Shown here: positions 56,725 through 64,000 of the stretch, piece after piece
Numbering within the stretch: the stretch's first letter is position 1
Layout: the number at the start of each line of letters is the position of its first letter
Assembly: GCA_046757965.1 (NCBI GenBank)
Contig: JBHHZI010000002.1
Span: 1 to 64,000, forward strand
DNA length: 64,000 nt
Reading direction: 5' to 3'
From: JBHHZI01 sp046757965
Lineage (GTDB): Bacteria > Acidobacteriota > Polarisedimenticolia > SMYD01
Position numbers and translations under genes: made by a program
The notes under the pieces: model-generated
What the model saw: the letters and a program-made list of their open reading frames with translations, nothing else
Told to the model about the DNA's origin: nothing
Databases searched by the model: none

Positions 56725-58439
56725 GGCCGCCCCGGGTCGTTGCCGCCGCCGTCCTGGCGGCGGTGCTGCCGGTGGTGGGGATCCTGATGGGTCCGGGATC
56801 CCGGCTGGCGTTTGCTGCCCCGCAGGCGACCACGTTGAACTTCGTGGATGTGGCGGCGGCGTCGGGAATCGACGACCGCAACGTCTGCGGGGCCGCCGGG
56901 GCCGGCAAGGGCTGGATCACGGAGACCATCGGCACCGGGCTGGGGTGGCTGGACTTCGATGGGGACGGCGATCTGGACCTGTATCTTCTCAACGGGTCCA
57001 CCCACGAGCGCGGCAGTGGTCAGGGCGAGCCGAACCGACTCTTTCGTAACGTCGGCGAGGGCCGTTTCGTGGATGTGACGGCGACGGCCGGCGTGGGGGA
57101 TCGCGGCTGGGGATATGGCCTGGCGGTGGGGGACATCGACAACGATGGCGACCCGGACCTGTATGTCACCAACCTCGGCGCCGATCGCTTCTTCCTCAAC
57201 AACGGCGATGGCACGTTCAGCGACCACACGCAGCAGGCCGGCCTCGGGCAGACCGGCTGGGGAGCCTCCGCGGCGTTCTTCGACATGGACGCCGACGGCG
57301 ACCTCGACCTCTACGTCGGCAACTACGTCGCCTTCGACACGACGACCGTGCCCCGGCGCGGCACGCCCGAGGCGGACCAGCCCTGGTGCATCTGGCTGGG
57401 AGTGCCTTCCGTCTGCGGACCGCGGGGCCTCGTCCCGGAACCGGATCTGCTCTACCGGAACAACGGAGACGGCACCTTCACCGATGTCAGCGAGGCCGCG
57501 GGCATCCGCCTGAATAAGGCCCGCTACGCCCTCGGGGTGGTGACGGCGGACTACGACAACGATGGCGACCAGGATGTCTACGTCGCCAACGACAGCGTGC
57601 AGAACTCCTTGTGGCGCAACGACGGGCATGGCGTCTTCACCGACGTGGGCATCATCTCCCTCAGCGCGCTCAGTGCCGACGGCAATCCGCAGGCCGGCAT
57701 GGGCGTGGACTTCGGTGATTTCGACGGCGATGGCTGGCTGGACCTGGTGGTGACGAACTTCTCCCATGACCTGAACTCGATCTATCGGAACGGCAAGGGG
57801 AGGTTCTTCACCGATGAATCCAGCACCATCGGCATGGGCGCGACGGCCATGGAGCTGTCCTGGGGAACCGGCTTTCGTGACTTCGACCAGGATGGCGACC
57901 TGGACCTGTTCATCGCCAACGGCCACGTCTATCCATGGGTGGACGATTCGGACATGGGAACCCGCTATCGCCAGCGCAACCACCTGTTCATCAACACGGG
58001 CAAGCGCTTCGTCGAGGAATCGAAGACGGCCGGCGATGGCATGCAGATCACCCGCTCGTTCCGGGCGGCGGCCTTCGCCGACTACGACAACGATGGCGAC
58101 CTGGACGTGGCGCTGACCGCTCTCGACGAGGCGGCGGTGCTGCTCAGAAACGACAGCGCCGGCCTGGGCCACTTCCTCGCCATCCGTCTGGTCGGCGGGA
58201 TCTCGAACCGGGACGGCGTCGGTGCCCGTGTCACCGCAACCGTGGGGAAGCAAAGCCTGACCCGCGAGCGCAAGGGAGGCGGCTCGTTTCTCTCCGCCTC
58301 CGACCCACGCCTCCACTTCGGCCTGGGCGCCGCCACCCGCGTCGACCACCTCGAGATCCGCTGGCCCTCCGGTACCGTCCAGACCCTCGACAGCGTCGCC
58401 GCCGACCAGATCCTGACGATCAGCGAACCCACACCATGA
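56721..58439 (+). CDS. CRTAC1-family protein (FG-GAP/VCBS repeats + ASPIC/UnbV domain)
   Basis: 572 aa, starting at GTG 56721. The signal peptide ends near AFAAPQA. Repeats carrying calcium-binding loops of the DxDxDGxxD kind recur (WLDFDGDGDLDLYLLNGS, GDIDNDGDPDLYVTNLG, DMDADGDLDLYVGNYV, DYDNDGDQDVYVANDS, DFDGDGWLDLVVTNF, DFDQDGDLDLFIANGHVYP), forming an integrin-like propeller. The last 75 residues are the ASPIC/UnbV domain (GVGARVTATVGKQSLTRE ... HFGLGAATRVDHLEIRWPSG). Secreted, calcium-stabilised and probably adhesive. It overlaps and likely works with the TPR lipoprotein. Confidence 0.92.
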   Translation: MRPPRVVAAAVLAAVLPVVGILMGPGSRLAFAAPQATTLNFVDVAAASGIDDRNVCGAAGAGKGWITETIGTGLGWLDFDGDGDLDLYLLNGSTHERGSGQGEPNRLFRNVGEGRFVDVTATAGVGDRGWGYGLAVGDIDNDGDPDLYVTNLGADRFFLNNGDGTFSDHTQQAGLGQTGWGASAAFFDMDADGDLDLYVGNYVAFDTTTVPRRGTPEADQPWCIWLGVPSVCGPRGLVPEPDLLYRNNGDGTFTDVSEAAGIRLNKARYALGVVTADYDNDGDQDVYVANDSVQNSLWRNDGHGVFTDVGIISLSALSADGNPQAGMGVDFGDFDGDGWLDLVVTNFSHDLNSIYRNGKGRFFTDESSTIGMGATAMELSWGTGFRDFDQDGDLDLFIANGHVYPWVDDSDMGTRYRQRNHLFINTGKRFVEESKTAGDGMQITRSFRAAAFADYDNDGDLDVALTALDEAAVLLRNDSAGLGHFLAIRLVGGISNRDGVGARVTATVGKQSLTRERKGGGSFLSASDPRLHFGLGAATRVDHLEIRWPSGTVQTLDSVAADQILTISEPTP

Positions 58440-58576
58440 GCCGCGCCTTCGCCCTGCGTCGTCCCTCGGCGCCTGCGGGCGCGGCGGTTCAGCGCCGCCG
58501 AATACGCGCCTGATTGTGACGCTGACTCCCGCCGGCGGTCGTCCACGGAGAATCCGGTCAGCCTCCGGGGCAACAG

Positions 58577-60286
58577 TCAGGGACCGCTGTCGAGGCGCTG
58601 GCGCAGCCAGGTGGCGGCCTGGTGCACGGTGTACTTGTCCTGATCGCGGTCGACGAGGTTGTTGGCCTGTCGCATGGTGGCGACATCGATGTTTCCGAGC
58701 AACGGCTGGAGGGCCGCGGCCACACCCCTGCGTGCGGCGGCGGCTGCGGAGAGCAGGAGCACGGCGTCGTAGGGTGGGATGATGCCGAGGGGGTCGGCGA
58801 GAACCTGCAGGTCGAACGCCGCGATGCGCCCGTCGCTGCTGAAGGCGGCGATGATATCCACAGCGCCACGGCGGACGGCATCGTACATGAAGGTGGAATC
58901 GAAGCTGACCTGCGCGGCGAACTTCAGGCCGTAGGCGGCGGCGAGCTGCCGCCATTCCGGACGCCCGAAGAACTCGTAGTCTCCTCCCAGCCGCATGTCC
59001 GGCGCGTGTGGCGCCAGGTCCTCGATGGTGCGCAGATGCCCTGCCGCGGCGCGGGATCTGGGCAGCGCCAGGGCGTAGGCGTTCTCGAAGCCGAGAGAGC
59101 CGAGGCAGACGATGCCGCGCTCGGTGCGCAACCATGCCGTCATCTCATCCAGAACCTGCTGTCGTGATGGGCTGCTGCCGCGGTGCATGTGGTTGGCCCA
59201 GATGGTGCCCGAGTAGTCGACGTAGATGTCGAGGTCACCGGTGGCGAGGGCATCGAAGATGATGGTGGACCCCAGCGAGTCGACCCGCCGGGTGGAGAAA
59301 CCGGCAGCGGTCAGGGTCTGATCGATCAGATCGGCGAGGATGTACTGCTCGGTGAACGTCTTGGCCCCGATGGCCAGCACCGCGTCACGGTCGCTGCGGT
59401 CGGCGGTCGGGCGGGGGGCTCCGAAAACCCGGCCGTGGGGTACGTCGGGCTGCGGTCCCACCGCCGGCCCGGTCGCTGGTGGTGCTGCGGTACGAGTCGC
59501 CGCCATCGACGGCGTCGCGCGCGGTGCGGCGGCTCGCTGCCGTGCGGCCAGGCGCGGTGCCGCCAGCCCGGCGCCGACGAGCAGCACCAGGCCGGCGACG
59601 CAGGCCAGGGCGAGCCGCCGGTTGCGCCGGCGGGCGGCGGTCTCCAGGCCGGCCGCCAGCCCGTCGAGGATCAGGGCGAGGGTGGCGGCGGCCACGCAGC
59701 CGAACAGCACGGCTGTCCAGTTGCGTGTCTGCAGCCCCATGAAGATGTGGTTGCCCAGGCAGACCTGCCCCACCGGTGTGGCCAGCGTGGCGGTGCCGAC
59801 CACCCAGACCAGGGCCGTCCGCACACCGGCCAGAATGACCGGGGCGGCGACGGGCAGCTCCACGCGCCGCAGGATCTGCCACGGGGTCATGCCCAGGGCG
59901 CGCGCGGCCTCGGTGAGGTCGGGGTCGACGCCGGTCAGGCCGGCCACGGTGTTGCGCAGCATCGGCAGCATGCTGTAGAGGGTGAGAGCCAGCACCGTGG
60001 GCACAAAACCCAGCACCGGCAGGTCGAACCCGGCGAGTCGCCGGGTGAGTCCGCCGGCAGCTGCCAGCATGGGCACCATGAGGGCCAGCAGCGCCAGGCC
60101 GGGGATGGTCTGGATGATCGCGGCACCACCCAGCAGCGTGGCGCGCCAGCGCTTCCGGCGCGACACCACGACGGCCAGTGGGAGGCTGAGCAGCATGCCG
60201 AGCCCCATCGACACCACCGTCAGTTGCAGATGATTCCCCAGCGTGGTGGGGAGCAGCGCGAACTGCTCCTGCAGGTTGGGCGTCAT
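58577..60286 (-). CDS. Osmoprotectant-type ABC transporter, permease fused to substrate-binding domain
   Basis: 569 aa. Residues 1-215 are a six-helix OpuBB/ProW-type permease with the EAA-like loop EAARALGMTPWQILRRVELP. A linker with one more helix (about 225-245) and Pro/Ala/Thr-rich spacer follows. Residues about 300-569 form an OpuAC/ProX-like binding domain (IGAKTFTEQYILADLIDQTL, LATGDLDIYVDYSGT, GSLGFENAYALALPRSRA, AAFSSDGRIAAFDL). The fusion means the receptor is displayed permanently on the permease. Typical substrates are glycine betaine, choline and carnitine; the ligand here is not provable. ATGA overlap with the ATPase gene upstream. Confidence 0.93.
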   Translation of the reverse strand: MTPNLQEQFALLPTTLGNHLQLTVVSMGLGMLLSLPLAVVVSRRKRWRATLLGGAAIIQTIPGLALLALMVPMLAAAGGLTRRLAGFDLPVLGFVPTVLALTLYSMLPMLRNTVAGLTGVDPDLTEAARALGMTPWQILRRVELPVAAPVILAGVRTALVWVVGTATLATPVGQVCLGNHIFMGLQTRNWTAVLFGCVAAATLALILDGLAAGLETAARRRNRRLALACVAGLVLLVGAGLAAPRLAARQRAAAPRATPSMAATRTAAPPATGPAVGPQPDVPHGRVFGAPRPTADRSDRDAVLAIGAKTFTEQYILADLIDQTLTAAGFSTRRVDSLGSTIIFDALATGDLDIYVDYSGTIWANHMHRGSSPSRQQVLDEMTAWLRTERGIVCLGSLGFENAYALALPRSRAAAGHLRTIEDLAPHAPDMRLGGDYEFFGRPEWRQLAAAYGLKFAAQVSFDSTFMYDAVRRGAVDIIAAFSSDGRIAAFDLQVLADPLGIIPPYDAVLLLSAAAAARRGVAAALQPLLGNIDVATMRQANNLVDRDQDKYTVHQAATWLRQRLDSGP

Positions 60287-61062
60287 GACGGGGACGAACC
60301 GCCGCGAACCAGCGTCTCGACCCGGTCGGCCTGGCGTCGAGGCGTGTCCATGAGGCGCTGCACATACGGGTCGGGCGGCGAGGCCAGCAGTGTATGGGGC
60401 GTCCCGGTGGCGAGCAGCCGTCCGCTCCGCAACACCGCCACGCGGTCGGCCAGGAGCAGCGCCTCGGTCATGTCGTGAGTGACCAGCACCGTGGTGAGCT
60501 CCAGTCGTTCGTGGAGGGCACGAAGCTCATCCTGAAGAGATGCGCGGGTGAGCGGGTCGAGGGCACCGAACGGCTCGTCCATCAGCAGCAGCCGTGGGCG
60601 GGCCGCCAGGGCGCGCGCCACCCCGACCCGCTGGCGCTGTCCCCCGGACAGGTCGCGGGGCAGGCGGCCGGCGAACTCCGCCGGGTCCAGATGGACCATC
60701 TCCAGCAGTTCATCGACGCGAGATGCGACCTTGGTGGCCGGCCAGCCGAGCAGCTCGGGGACCACCCCGATGTTGCCCGTCACGGTGAGATGTGGAAAGA
60801 GGCCGATCCCCTGGAAGACATAACCGATGGAGCGGCGCAGTGTGATCGGGTCATGGTCGCTCACATTCCGGCCGTCCACGGCGATGCGGCCGCTGGTCGG
60901 TTCGACCAGACGGTTGATCAGCTTCAGTGTGGTGGTCTTGCCGCAGCCGGACTCGCCCAGGAGCACCAGCAGTTCACCGGCCGCCACGTCGAGGTCCAGA
61001 CCGCAGAGAGCCTCCTGGGTGGCGCCTGGGAAGCGCTTGCGCACCTGCTCGAAGCGGATCAT
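60283..61062 (-). CDS. Osmoprotectant ABC transporter ATP-binding protein
   Basis: 259 aa. Walker A is GESGCGKTT (36-44), Q-loop YVFQGIGLFPHLTVTGNI, signature LSGGQRQRVGVARAL, Walker B LLLMDEPFGALDP and the H-loop VTHDMTEA. The sequence type (LKLINRLVEPTSGRIAVDGRNV) places it with OpuBA/ProV proteins, but it lacks the CBS tail of OpuAA/ProV. First gene of a two-gene operon with the fused permease-receptor. Confidence 0.95.
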   Translation of the reverse strand: MIRFEQVRKRFPGATQEALCGLDLDVAAGELLVLLGESGCGKTTTLKLINRLVEPTSGRIAVDGRNVSDHDPITLRRSIGYVFQGIGLFPHLTVTGNIGVVPELLGWPATKVASRVDELLEMVHLDPAEFAGRLPRDLSGGQRQRVGVARALAARPRLLLMDEPFGALDPLTRASLQDELRALHERLELTTVLVTHDMTEALLLADRVAVLRSGRLLATGTPHTLLASPPDPYVQRLMDTPRRQADRVETLVRGGSSPS

Positions 61063-61150
61063 CGCAGCCGTTGGACCCCTCGCCCCGAAAGGGGAACCAC
61101 GGTCGCCATCGAGCCAGTGGCCCGGGGTCTGGCCGGCTCACACGTCGTGA

Positions 61151-63241
61151 TCACCGGGAAGGTGATGACGACCGCCAGGTGATGAGCTTCAGGCGCGACA
61201 GGAGCATGACGTGACGCCGGATGGCGTCACCGTCGATGGGTCCGAACTCGGCACTGAGGGCATCGCGGATGGCGTCGAGATCGGTCTGCCCATCGATGAA
61301 GTTGTGCAGCTCGAAGCGCACGTTGCCTCGCACCGGGTTGGCCGGATCTTTGAGCCAGCCGCGCTCGTCGTCGGCGGCCTCGACCTCGAGATAGGTATCG
61401 GAGATCGGCCCGCGCGTGGTGCGCACCGGGATCCGGCTGGAGACGACCGGCAGGGGAGGCGGGCTGGAGCCGGCGGTGCCGCGCCGGTTCGCATCAACCT
61501 GCAGCGCCCTGGTGAAGGCTGCAAACTGCGCACCGAGGGCGGCGAGGCTGGCATCGAGCACCGCATCTGCGCCGGTGCGAAAGTGACGGACATCGGTCAC
61601 CGTGGCGCGCGCCACCGCGTGGGCGCGAGCCAGGCGATTCTGTGCCTCGGCCCAGGCCCGACCCACCTCTTGCTCACCGGCTGCCGCCAGGGTCCGCACC
61701 GACTGACGGGCGGCCTGCCCCAGGCGGTGGGCCGCTCCAGCACCGGCGAGCGCGGCCAGATCCCCGGTGTCGGCCCCGTCCAGGCGGGCCAGGGTGAGGA
61801 GCGTGCCGGTGGCGATGATCTCCTCGCGCTCCAGCTCCACCGGGTCGACCTTGCCCGGCGTGTCCTCCGAGGTGTGGTGGGTGTAGTCCGGCTCGTGGCC
61901 GAACATCATGCCGGGGATGCGGCGGTCGATGAACACCTGATGGTCGCTGCCCGGCGCGAACGGCGTCACCACGGCGTTGAAGGTGGACAGCGAGCCGCGG
62001 GGCGTGCGGATGTTCATCTGCGACACCATCTCGACCATGTTGGCCACCACGTCGTTGAGGACCGATGGGATGGAGTCGGGTGTGCGCGAGAAGGTGGCCC
62101 GGGAATGGAGCAGCTCCTCGTTCTCCCCGACCATGTCCATGTTCAGGTTGGCGAGATAGGTGCCGCCGAAGTCCGGACCGGCCACCTCGGGGTGATGGTC
62201 GAGATAGGCCATGGTGCCGAAGAACTCCGGCACCCAGATGAACTGGAGGGTGCGCTGCGGCCGTGGCAGGCGGCCGCTCTTCACCAGCGCGAGGAGCGTC
62301 TGCGCCATGTCCAGGGTGGCGCCGGAGCCGCTGGCGTTGTCATTGGCCGATTCCTTCGGGTGATCGAGGTGGGCGCTGACCAGCAACACCTCCTCCGGTT
62401 TCGTCGAGCCGCGGATGAACGCCACCGGCACGTCCATGAAGAACGGTTCCAGACCGATGCCCTCCGCCACGGCGTGGACGACGACATGCTCGCCGGCGGC
62501 CAGCAGGTCGCGCAGCATCCGTCCCTGGCGATTGGTGAGATTGAAGCCGAAGGTGACCCGGTCGAGTTCGCTCGTGCGCGGCCAGATGCCGGTGTACTGC
62601 AGCATGTCGGGGTACTCCCGGGCCCGGTCATCGTCGAGGAAGCAGACCACCGCCGCCGCCCCGTGCGCGAGCACCGCGAGGCGGTGAACGTCGCCGCCGT
62701 AGCCGGTGGCGAGGGCGATCTTGCCGCCCACATCCTTGCCGGCATAATCGGCCTCGGAGGTCCCCGCACCGACCCAGACCAGCTCCGCCGTGACATCGCC
62801 CGGGTTGGAGTAGGTCATCAGGCTCATCGCCACGTCGGCGTAGCCGACCAGGCGTTCCCGGCGGGGCTCGACCAGGGTCAGCTCCGCCCGGGTCATGTCG
62901 AAGCCCGGCGGCGATTGCCAGGTGCCGTACTGCACGTGACCGTCCGACGGGAACGATTCGATGAAGGCATCGGTCTCGTCGAAGCCGTGGTCTCGAAGCT
63001 GCGACAGCACGTATTGGGCCGCTTCGCGGTACTGGCGCGAGCCCTGCACGCGACTCCAGCGGGTCAGGCGGATGACATGTTCCTTGGCCCTCTCCCCGCT
63101 GAGTGATTCGTGGAGCAGGTCGCGGAGGTCCGGCGCCAGCAGTGGCTGGAACTCCTGCGCGGCCACGGGCGCCGGTCCTGCGGTGAGAAGGCACAGCATG
63201 GCCGCCAGCACGGCCCCGCGTCGCCACCGACATCGGCTCAT
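61151..63241 (-). CDS. M28/DUF4910-like secreted peptidase with C-terminal winged-helix-like domain
   Basis: About 696 aa. ATG 63241 is chosen because GGGAG lies 6-7 nt upstream and the signal peptide (GAVLAAMLCLLTAGPAPVAAQE) follows; ATG 63247 would have the site too close. The peptidase core has HLDHPKESANDNASGSGATLDM (metal His/Asp), FIWVPEFFGTMAYLDHH, NLNMDMVGEN and DYTHHTSEDTPGKVDP. Only one Glu stands where classical M28 enzymes have the EE pair, which resembles the DUF4910 branch (ANDN and IPE-type motifs). Residues about 160-290 are a PA-like insert. The C-terminal about 60 residues (FELHNFIDGQTDLDAIRDALSAEFG ... VMLLSRLKLITW) look like a winged helix, as reported for that branch. It lies just downstream of the TlpA-like gene. 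Confidence 0.85.
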   Translation of the reverse strand: MSRCRWRRGAVLAAMLCLLTAGPAPVAAQEFQPLLAPDLRDLLHESLSGERAKEHVIRLTRWSRVQGSRQYREAAQYVLSQLRDHGFDETDAFIESFPSDGHVQYGTWQSPPGFDMTRAELTLVEPRRERLVGYADVAMSLMTYSNPGDVTAELVWVGAGTSEADYAGKDVGGKIALATGYGGDVHRLAVLAHGAAAVVCFLDDDRAREYPDMLQYTGIWPRTSELDRVTFGFNLTNRQGRMLRDLLAAGEHVVVHAVAEGIGLEPFFMDVPVAFIRGSTKPEEVLLVSAHLDHPKESANDNASGSGATLDMAQTLLALVKSGRLPRPQRTLQFIWVPEFFGTMAYLDHHPEVAGPDFGGTYLANLNMDMVGENEELLHSRATFSRTPDSIPSVLNDVVANMVEMVSQMNIRTPRGSLSTFNAVVTPFAPGSDHQVFIDRRIPGMMFGHEPDYTHHTSEDTPGKVDPVELEREEIIATGTLLTLARLDGADTGDLAALAGAGAAHRLGQAARQSVRTLAAAGEQEVGRAWAEAQNRLARAHAVARATVTDVRHFRTGADAVLDASLAALGAQFAAFTRALQVDANRRGTAGSSPPPLPVVSSRIPVRTTRGPISDTYLEVEAADDERGWLKDPANPVRGNVRFELHNFIDGQTDLDAIRDALSAEFGPIDGDAIRRHVMLLSRLKLITWRSSSPSR

Positions 63242-63499
63242 GGTCATCTCCCGCTCCCGGTCCGGCCCGGCTCCGGTCCGGCCCATCGTAACATTCGCGA
63301 CGGCGGCACGGGACCATGACCCGGCGCCGGACAGACCGCAGGGGAGACACCCTGTCGGGTGCCTCCCCGGTGCGGGAAGGTCAGGTCGTGGTGTCGCCGG
63401 CAGGTGTTGCCGGCACGCATCCCTGCACGTTGCCGCGCCGGCGTCGAGCCGGTGGCTCCTGGGGGCGTGCGGTCGGCCGGGTACGGCCGGGACGTCGAC
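63242..63499. other. Intergenic spacer with stem-loop
   Basis: 258 bp without a supported gene. It contains GCCGGCA-GGTGT-TGCCGGC (63396-63414), a perfect 7-bp hairpin about 85 nt downstream of the TlpA-like stop on the minus strand. It is a possible terminator, although no U-tract follows. Confidence 0.4.
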
Positions 63500-64000
63500 T
63501 CAGCGGCTGGCCGCTGCTTGCGGCATGCTCGGGAGAGCCGCCTGCCGCGACGTGGCGGAGGCCGGGGCGAGCAGGCCCTGGATGGCGGCGTCGAGTGTGT
63601 TCTCGTCCTTGTAGCCGATGAGCTTCTTCGTGACGTGCCCCGAGGAGTCAATCAGGAGGGTGCTCGGCACGAGAAAACTCCGGTACTCGTCGGCCAGGGC
63701 CGCGTTGTCCGCCACGGCGAGCGGCAGATCGAGGTCCATGAAGTCGCTCCAGGAGCGCACGTCGTCCACCGAGCCACTGTTGATGTAGACCGGCAGGAAC
63801 GTCAGGTCGGTGTCCGCGTACTTGCGGCGCAGGTCGTCCAGCAGCGGCAGGGTGTTGAGACTGTGGCTGCAATGTCCGGCCAGGAAGGTGACGACCACCG
63901 GGTGGCCGGTGTGGGCGGAGAGCGACTCCTCGGTGCCGGCGGTGGTCGGCAGCGTGAAGTTCGTGGCGACCCAGTCGGTGTAGGTGGCGCCGTCCTGTTC
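63500..64000 (-). CDS. TlpA-like thioredoxin-fold protein, 5' partial
   Basis: At least 166 residues are seen. The frame is open to the window end and the GTG at 63898 is internal. The redox-protein core reads FTLPTTAGTEESLSAHTGHP, then VVVTFLAGHCSHSLNTLPLL. The usual WCxxC is replaced by GHCSHS, so only the first cysteine of the active-site pair remains. FLVPSTLLIDSSG holds the cis-Pro (VPST) after the sheet, as in TlpA/ResA/AhpC-TSA proteins. The C-terminal tail is Ala/Ser/Gln-rich. With a CxxS site it is more likely a monothiol or peroxiredoxin-like protein or a disulfide-trapping chaperone than a normal oxidoreductase. Probably exported, but the N-terminus is outside the window. Confidence 0.85.
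   Translation of the reverse strand, partial: EQDGATYTDWVATNFTLPTTAGTEESLSAHTGHPVVVTFLAGHCSHSLNTLPLLDDLRRKYADTDLTFLPVYINSGSVDDVRSWSDFMDLDLPLAVADNAALADEYRSFLVPSTLLIDSSGHVTKKLIGYKDENTLDAAIQGLLAPASATSRQAALPSMPQAAASR

Overview
The window is GC-rich, densely coded DNA from a Gram-negative bacterium: it encodes an outer-membrane beta-barrel, multihaem periplasmic or extracellular cytochromes, several lipoproteins and a LolD-type ABC transporter. The mix of cytochromes next to NHL-repeat proteins, M28 peptidases, a CRTAC1/ASPIC protein beside a TPR lipoprotein, quinoprotein-like propellers and a full glyoxylate bypass fits an uncultured Acidobacteriota-, Planctomycetota- or Desulfobacterota-like lineage. 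The sequence alone does not settle the phylum. I found 45 protein genes (two cut by the window ends), one tRNA and one transposase remnant. There is no rRNA, CRISPR array or intact mobile element.

Layout. 1-1.35 kb: end of an M28 peptidase. 1.4-8.95 kb (minus strand): an electron-transfer cluster transcribed as NHL protein, tetrahaem cytochrome, 580-aa beta-barrel, NHL lipoprotein, 12-haem cytochrome, 9-haem cytochrome (25 predicted haems), with a perfect CRP-type palindrome upstream. 9.3-12.4 kb: IS3 OrfA relic, tRNA-Arg(UCG) and a three-gene surface-sugar cassette (CmcI-like, DegT aminotransferase, NeuD/PglD acetyltransferase). 12.5-20.8 kb: housekeeping and orphan genes (LiaF-like, trpS, SWIM-SNF2 ATPase, TPR protein, DUF819, ACT-domain malic enzyme). 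20.8-23.8 kb: a TAXI-type TRAP transporter.

24.16-42.91 kb (plus strand): a tightly coupled run of 13 genes that is the most unusual part. Three PQQ-like beta-propeller proteins flank a carboxylic-acid reduction set (LuxE/EhpF-like adenylating enzyme, aldehyde dehydrogenase-fold reductase, iron-type alcohol dehydrogenase). A HemW-like radical SAM protein, a flavin-dependent halogenase-family enzyme with a WxWxIP motif, a DUF3311 plus sodium:solute symporter pair, a glycosyltransferase, a hotdog thioesterase and an ABC exporter follow. Ten of its twelve junctions overlap or are 1 nt apart, so it reads as one pathway. I infer activation and reduction of an acid to an alcohol, radical and flavin modification, glycosylation and export. 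The product is unknown.

42.9-47.75 kb (minus): a four-gene phosphorelay with a PAS-PAS histidine kinase, an HDOD response regulator, a response regulator with a degenerate HD-GYP domain and a single-receiver response regulator. 48.1-55.6 kb: single-chain glycine decarboxylase, then a RamB/ScfR-type regulator divergent from malate synthase and isocitrate lyase, with several small inverted repeats between them. 55.8-58.4 kb: TPR lipoprotein and CRTAC1 protein. 58.6-61.1 kb: osmoprotectant-type ABC transporter with permease and binding protein fused. 61.2-64 kb: an M28/DUF4910-like peptidase with a C-terminal winged-helix-like segment, and a TlpA-like protein cut by the window end.
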